From Wigglesworthia glossinidia (GTDB lineage Bacteria; Pseudomonadota; Gammaproteobacteria; Enterobacterales; Enterobacteriaceae): a DNA stretch of 64,000 nt. Shown one piece after another: positions 60,856 to 64,000 of this stretch. Both the position numbers and the translations under genes were made by a program. Under the pieces are notes generated by a model. The model was not told the DNA's origin, did no database searches, and worked only from the letters and a program-made list of their open reading frames with translations. The stretch lies in NCBI GenBank assembly GCA_030827005.1, contig JAVBJL010000009.1:5136-69135 (forward strand), in the 5' to 3' direction. Numbering within the stretch: position 1 is the stretch's first letter; the number at the start of each line of letters is the position of its first letter.

Positions 60856-62075
60856 TTACTTATTAGATAAGTATATCTGTATTCCACGAAAAATAGCTTC
60901 TGCAATTTTTTGCTGATAATCATTATTTTTTAATTTTATTTCTTCTTGTACATTGCTAATAAATGCTAATTCAATTAGAATTGATGGAATTTCTGGATAT
61001 TTTAATACGGCAAATCCAGCATAATCAACATTATGTTTATGTAATTTAGTTATTTTTCCAATAGAATTCAAGATATGACGTCCAAATCTCAAACTTTCAC
61101 GCATTGTTGCTGTTTGTAGTAAATCAAATATTGTATTATCCAAATAATAATCTCCACTACTTCGTATTCCTATAAATTTTTCTATAGAATCATGTATACT
61201 TAATGAGTGTTTTTCTGCAACATTTATTGCGCTTTTTTTAGATAAAATAAATACTGATGCACCTTTTGCTGATGTATTTTTTACTGAATTAGTATGAATT
61301 GAAATAAATAAGTCTACTTTATTACTTCGTGCTTGAGATATTCTATTTTTTAAAGAAACAAATATATCTTTGTTTCTTGTCATATATACATGTATATAAT
61401 GATTTTTTTGCATTAAATATTTTAATTTTTGAGAGACTTGTAAAGTAATATTTTTTTCATAAGTGTTATTCTTTCCAATTGCTCCTGGATCTCCCCCCCC
61501 ATGTCCAGGATCTATCATTATTTTAAATATTTTTTTTAAATTTAAATTATCTGTATTTTTATTTTTTTCTTTTTTTTTAAATTGCATTAAATTTAAATGA
61601 TTTATTATATCTGATATAATTTTATTACTATTGATTTCATATGATATATTATTTTGATTTATAATAATAATATTTAATTGAAATTTTTTTTTTGAATATA
61701 CTAAATTTGCATCAGAAAAATTTTGTAATTCTAGTACTAATCGAATTATGTTTTTTTTAAATATTCCAATTCTAACTAATTTAATTCTTTGATTATATAA
61801 ATCTTTTTTTTTAATAAAATAAAATCGTTTATTGATATATTTGAATTTTTAAAGTCAATAACCAAGCGTTTTGGATTGTTTAAAAAAAAATATTTATAAT
61901 GAATGTGGCTTTTAAATTGCAACTTAATATCAGTTTTGTTGTTAAAATTTTTTATTTTAATATTAAAAATTAAATTAGAATTATTTTTATCAATAGAAAA
62001 AGATTTATTTTGAAAAACTAAAAAAACTAAAAAAATAATCAATAAATTAAATTTTGATTTTTTATTAAAATACAT
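60856..62075 (-). pseudogene. amiC: N-acetylmuramoyl-L-alanine amidase AmiC with one poly-A frameshift
   Basis: Septal peptidoglycan amidase. The first frame (62075-61776) has a signal peptide and the start of the AMIN domain (FFLNNPKRLVIDFKNSNI). At an A9 run (T9 at 61804-61812, plus strand) it ends. One extra A leads into the rest of the AMIN domain (KLVRIGIFKKNIIRLVLELQ) and, with no further break, the catalytic domain (also an ORF from 61587): zinc ligands in IDPGHGGGDPGA, YEKN, FISIHTNS and ILIELAFISN, all intact. The segment KLHKHNVDYAGFAVLKYPEI is AmiC-specific. Neighbour of recD as in E. coli (argA lost). Slippage may rescue it. Confidence 0.9.
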
Positions 62076-62116
62076 TTCAATCTATAATATCAAAGAAATA
62101 ATTAGTACAATTTTAA

Positions 62117-63963
62117 TTAAAAATTATTAAGAATTCCTACTCTTTTTTGTATAGAATGATAAAAAATTGTTTTTAGAGTATTATTCAGGTCATAAATGAT
62201 AACTTGATTTTTAATTTTTAATAGCGTTACATATAAAAATTCGTGACTAATCGTAGATTTTAAAGAATTATCGATTAATATTATTGCATTATCTAATTTA
62301 AACGATACATCTAAAAAATCTTTTATATATAAAAGATATGCTGGTTTTAAACCTACAAACATATTCAAATCGTATTTGACAAGTTTTTTTTTTTATAAAA
62401 AAATACATAACTTTTTATTCCATGATTTATTATCACTCCAAGATCATTAATACCAATTCCTAGAGATGAATAATTAATTTTAGATATTACCAATCTTCCC
62501 GTATATAAGTCATTTTGTATTAATAAATTATATTTGTAAGATAAATAACTTTTTATCATATTTTCGATAATATAATTTAGCCGATATTCTCCGAGATAAC
62601 TATTCCGAGCTATACAAATAACTCGAAATTTTTTAAAAAAATTGTTTAATATATATTCTATATTATTAATATTTTTTTTAATTCTATTCAAATATTTAAC
62701 ATAACTGAAAAAGATTTTTAATATCATATTTTGATAGTCTTCTTGATTTTTTAAATCAATATATTTTATTCCATTATAAATATTTTCATTTAAAAACTTT
62801 TTAGTTCTATTAAAATTTTTAATTTTGATTAATTTTGATAAATATCTAATATTTGGATGAATTTTATAATTTTTTTCTTTTTTTATTATATAAATATTGT
62901 CTAAATAATTTGATATAATTGGATCCGGTTTTTTTTCTATAGATAATATGTCGTATTCAACGATATTATCGTTTCTTGTTTTGTAAAAAATATCTTTCGA
63001 TCTATTTAAATAAAAAATTAATTGTTTTAAAATTGATCCTTTTTCTATATTTTTTAAATCTAAATGATTTCCAATAAAAATTATTTTTCCTGAATTATTT
63101 TGATAAATATCAATTACGTAGTTTATAAGAGATAAATCGAGTACGGAAATATCGTAAATGATCATTAAATCATAATATATTGGATAAGAATAATATGAAA
63201 TAGTATGTTGATTGTATAAATATGAATTCAAAAATTTATGAAATGTAATGAAGCTTATAGAAAAATTATTTTTTAAATGTTTTTTTTTAAGATATCTTAA
63301 TTGTTTTTTAAAAAAAACTATAGACTTTTTGTTTAATACTACTAATAGTATATTAAAGTAATTTTTATAATTTAATTTTAATAATATTAATAAGATATCA
63401 AAAACAAAATAGTTTTTTCCAGAATTTTTAGACCCTAATAACCATGATGGATTATATTTGTACATACAGTATATTGCTTCTATTTTCCATTTATTACGTT
63501 TTAAATGCATACATATTTTTTTGAAATAATTATAAATTATTTTATGTTTTTTATAGTTGAATGGAAAATATTCTCTTGAGTATAAAAATTTTTTAAATTT
63601 TACTTCCTGCTTCCAGATTCGATATAAATACAAACTATTTCCCGATAATACAATAGGTCCTTGGCACAGTAAATTTCCAATCACTTTAAATTTTGATAAT
63701 TTATCTTTCCACTGAATTAAGTTACTAATTTTTTCATATTTTTCATGTAACATATTATGTAAATTATGTTTTTTAAATAATTTTTGTAAAACATGTAGTG
63801 AAAGATAAGAATGTCCAGATCTATTTTCTGCACTTAAATATGCAATTGCTAAAATTAAATATGGATCATTTTTTGTGACAATAGAAAATGCAAATTGTAT
63901 GTCTATAGAATTCAAAATTCCTATTTTTTTTAATTTTAAAAGAATATAATTAATCGTTTTCAT
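62117..63963 (-). pseudogene. recD: exonuclease V subunit RecD, frameshifted and with degraded helicase motifs
   Basis: Frame one (63963-62365) covers the N-terminal and helicase domains; a shift at an A11 run (T11 at 62384-62394, plus strand) separates the C-terminal piece (62368-62117), which still resembles the E. coli end (FKLDNAIILID, ELVYTAVT-like EFLYVTLL, and KRVGILNNF). Total length is about 615, near the 608 of E. coli. Helicase motifs are lost: Walker A reads GSKNSGKN (no Thr), Walker B VVDEASM reads IIYDISV, GDRDQL reads GNHLDL, and the VHKSQG motif is gone. Either a decaying gene or a structural-only RecBCD subunit; recB and recC are not in the window. Confidence 0.85.
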
Positions 63964-64000
63964 AATAAGATAATGCTAGTTGAAATTAAACAATTAAAAA

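Noticed and set aside
62117..62368. Separate 83-residue gene downstream of recD
   Set aside because: It matches the RecD C-terminus and begins at the A11 frameshift.
1..64000. CRISPR arrays, insertion sequences, prophage or integrons
   Set aside because: No regularly spaced repeats, transposase or integrase motifs, or terminal inverted repeats were seen in the window.

Overview
The window looks like a piece of the chromosome of a long-established, host-restricted gammaproteobacterial (Enterobacterales) endosymbiont. The evidence is strong A+T bias even inside genes, lysine/asparagine/isoleucine-rich proteins, almost only single-copy housekeeping genes with clear Escherichia coli counterparts, no mobile elements or CRISPR, decayed gene-free gaps, and several genes broken at poly-A runs. 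Envelope genes (lgt, lspA, waaA, a general porin), purine synthesis genes (purF, purT, cvpA) and cofactor genes (thiD, folE, folC, pdxB, ribF, ubiX) are kept. That fits a vitamin-provisioning symbiont of the Wigglesworthia type better than a typical aphid Buchnera, but this is inference and the genus cannot be fixed from this window.

Layout. 1-7.6 kb: 3' part of lpdA, lgt-thyA, thiD, folE, metK, pgsA and three tRNAs (Gly, Cys, Leu). 7.6-18.8 kb: a long minus-strand run in the order pgk, fbaA, surE, nlpD (broken), pdxB, truA, accD, folC, cvpA, purF, ubiX. The pdxB-to-ubiX part is the classic enteric hisT-region order with usg, dedA and dedD deleted. 19.2-22.8 kb: trxA, rho, wecE and tRNAs Arg, His, Pro. 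This is the E. coli rho-to-proM region with the whole enterobacterial-common-antigen cluster deleted except wecE, and with leuT lost. 22.9-26.1 kb: nfuA and fabA, with about 2 kb of gene-free DNA. 26.1-36.1 kb: dnaK, dnaJ, nhaA, rpsT, ribF, ileS, lspA, ispH in enteric order (fkpB lost), with a recognisable sigma-32 promoter before dnaK. 36.1-49.5 kb: purT, waaA-coaD, glnS, efp/epmB, a bactofilin, suhB, iscS, ung (frameshifted), dapE, yadG-yadH. 49.7-56.2 kb: rpmE, a truncated ftsN, hslV-hslU, emrD, fpr, tpiA. 56.2-64 kb (all minus): corA, yigB, dapF (frameshifted), a porin, amiC (frameshifted), recD (frameshifted and motif-poor).

Together the genes cover glycolysis (fbaA, pgk, tpiA, lpdA), translation (tRNAs, ileS, glnS, efp with its modifier epmB, rpsT, rpmE), protein quality control (dnaKJ, hslVU), Fe-S assembly (iscS, nfuA), cofactor and nucleotide supply, lipoprotein and lipid A biogenesis, and lysine/peptidoglycan precursor synthesis (dapE, dapF).

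The most interesting signals are as follows. (1) Genes interrupted exactly at A9-A11 tracts (ung, dapF, amiC, recD; nlpD is more damaged), three of which would be restored by one extra A. (2) A SuhB that has lost its inositol-monophosphatase metal-site motifs but keeps the rest of the protein, suggesting retention only for its transcription (Nus-factor) role. (3) An FtsN cut down to cytoplasmic tail, membrane anchor and the short essential periplasmic segment, found together with damage to AmiC and its activator NlpD. (4) A near full-length RecD with degraded helicase motifs.
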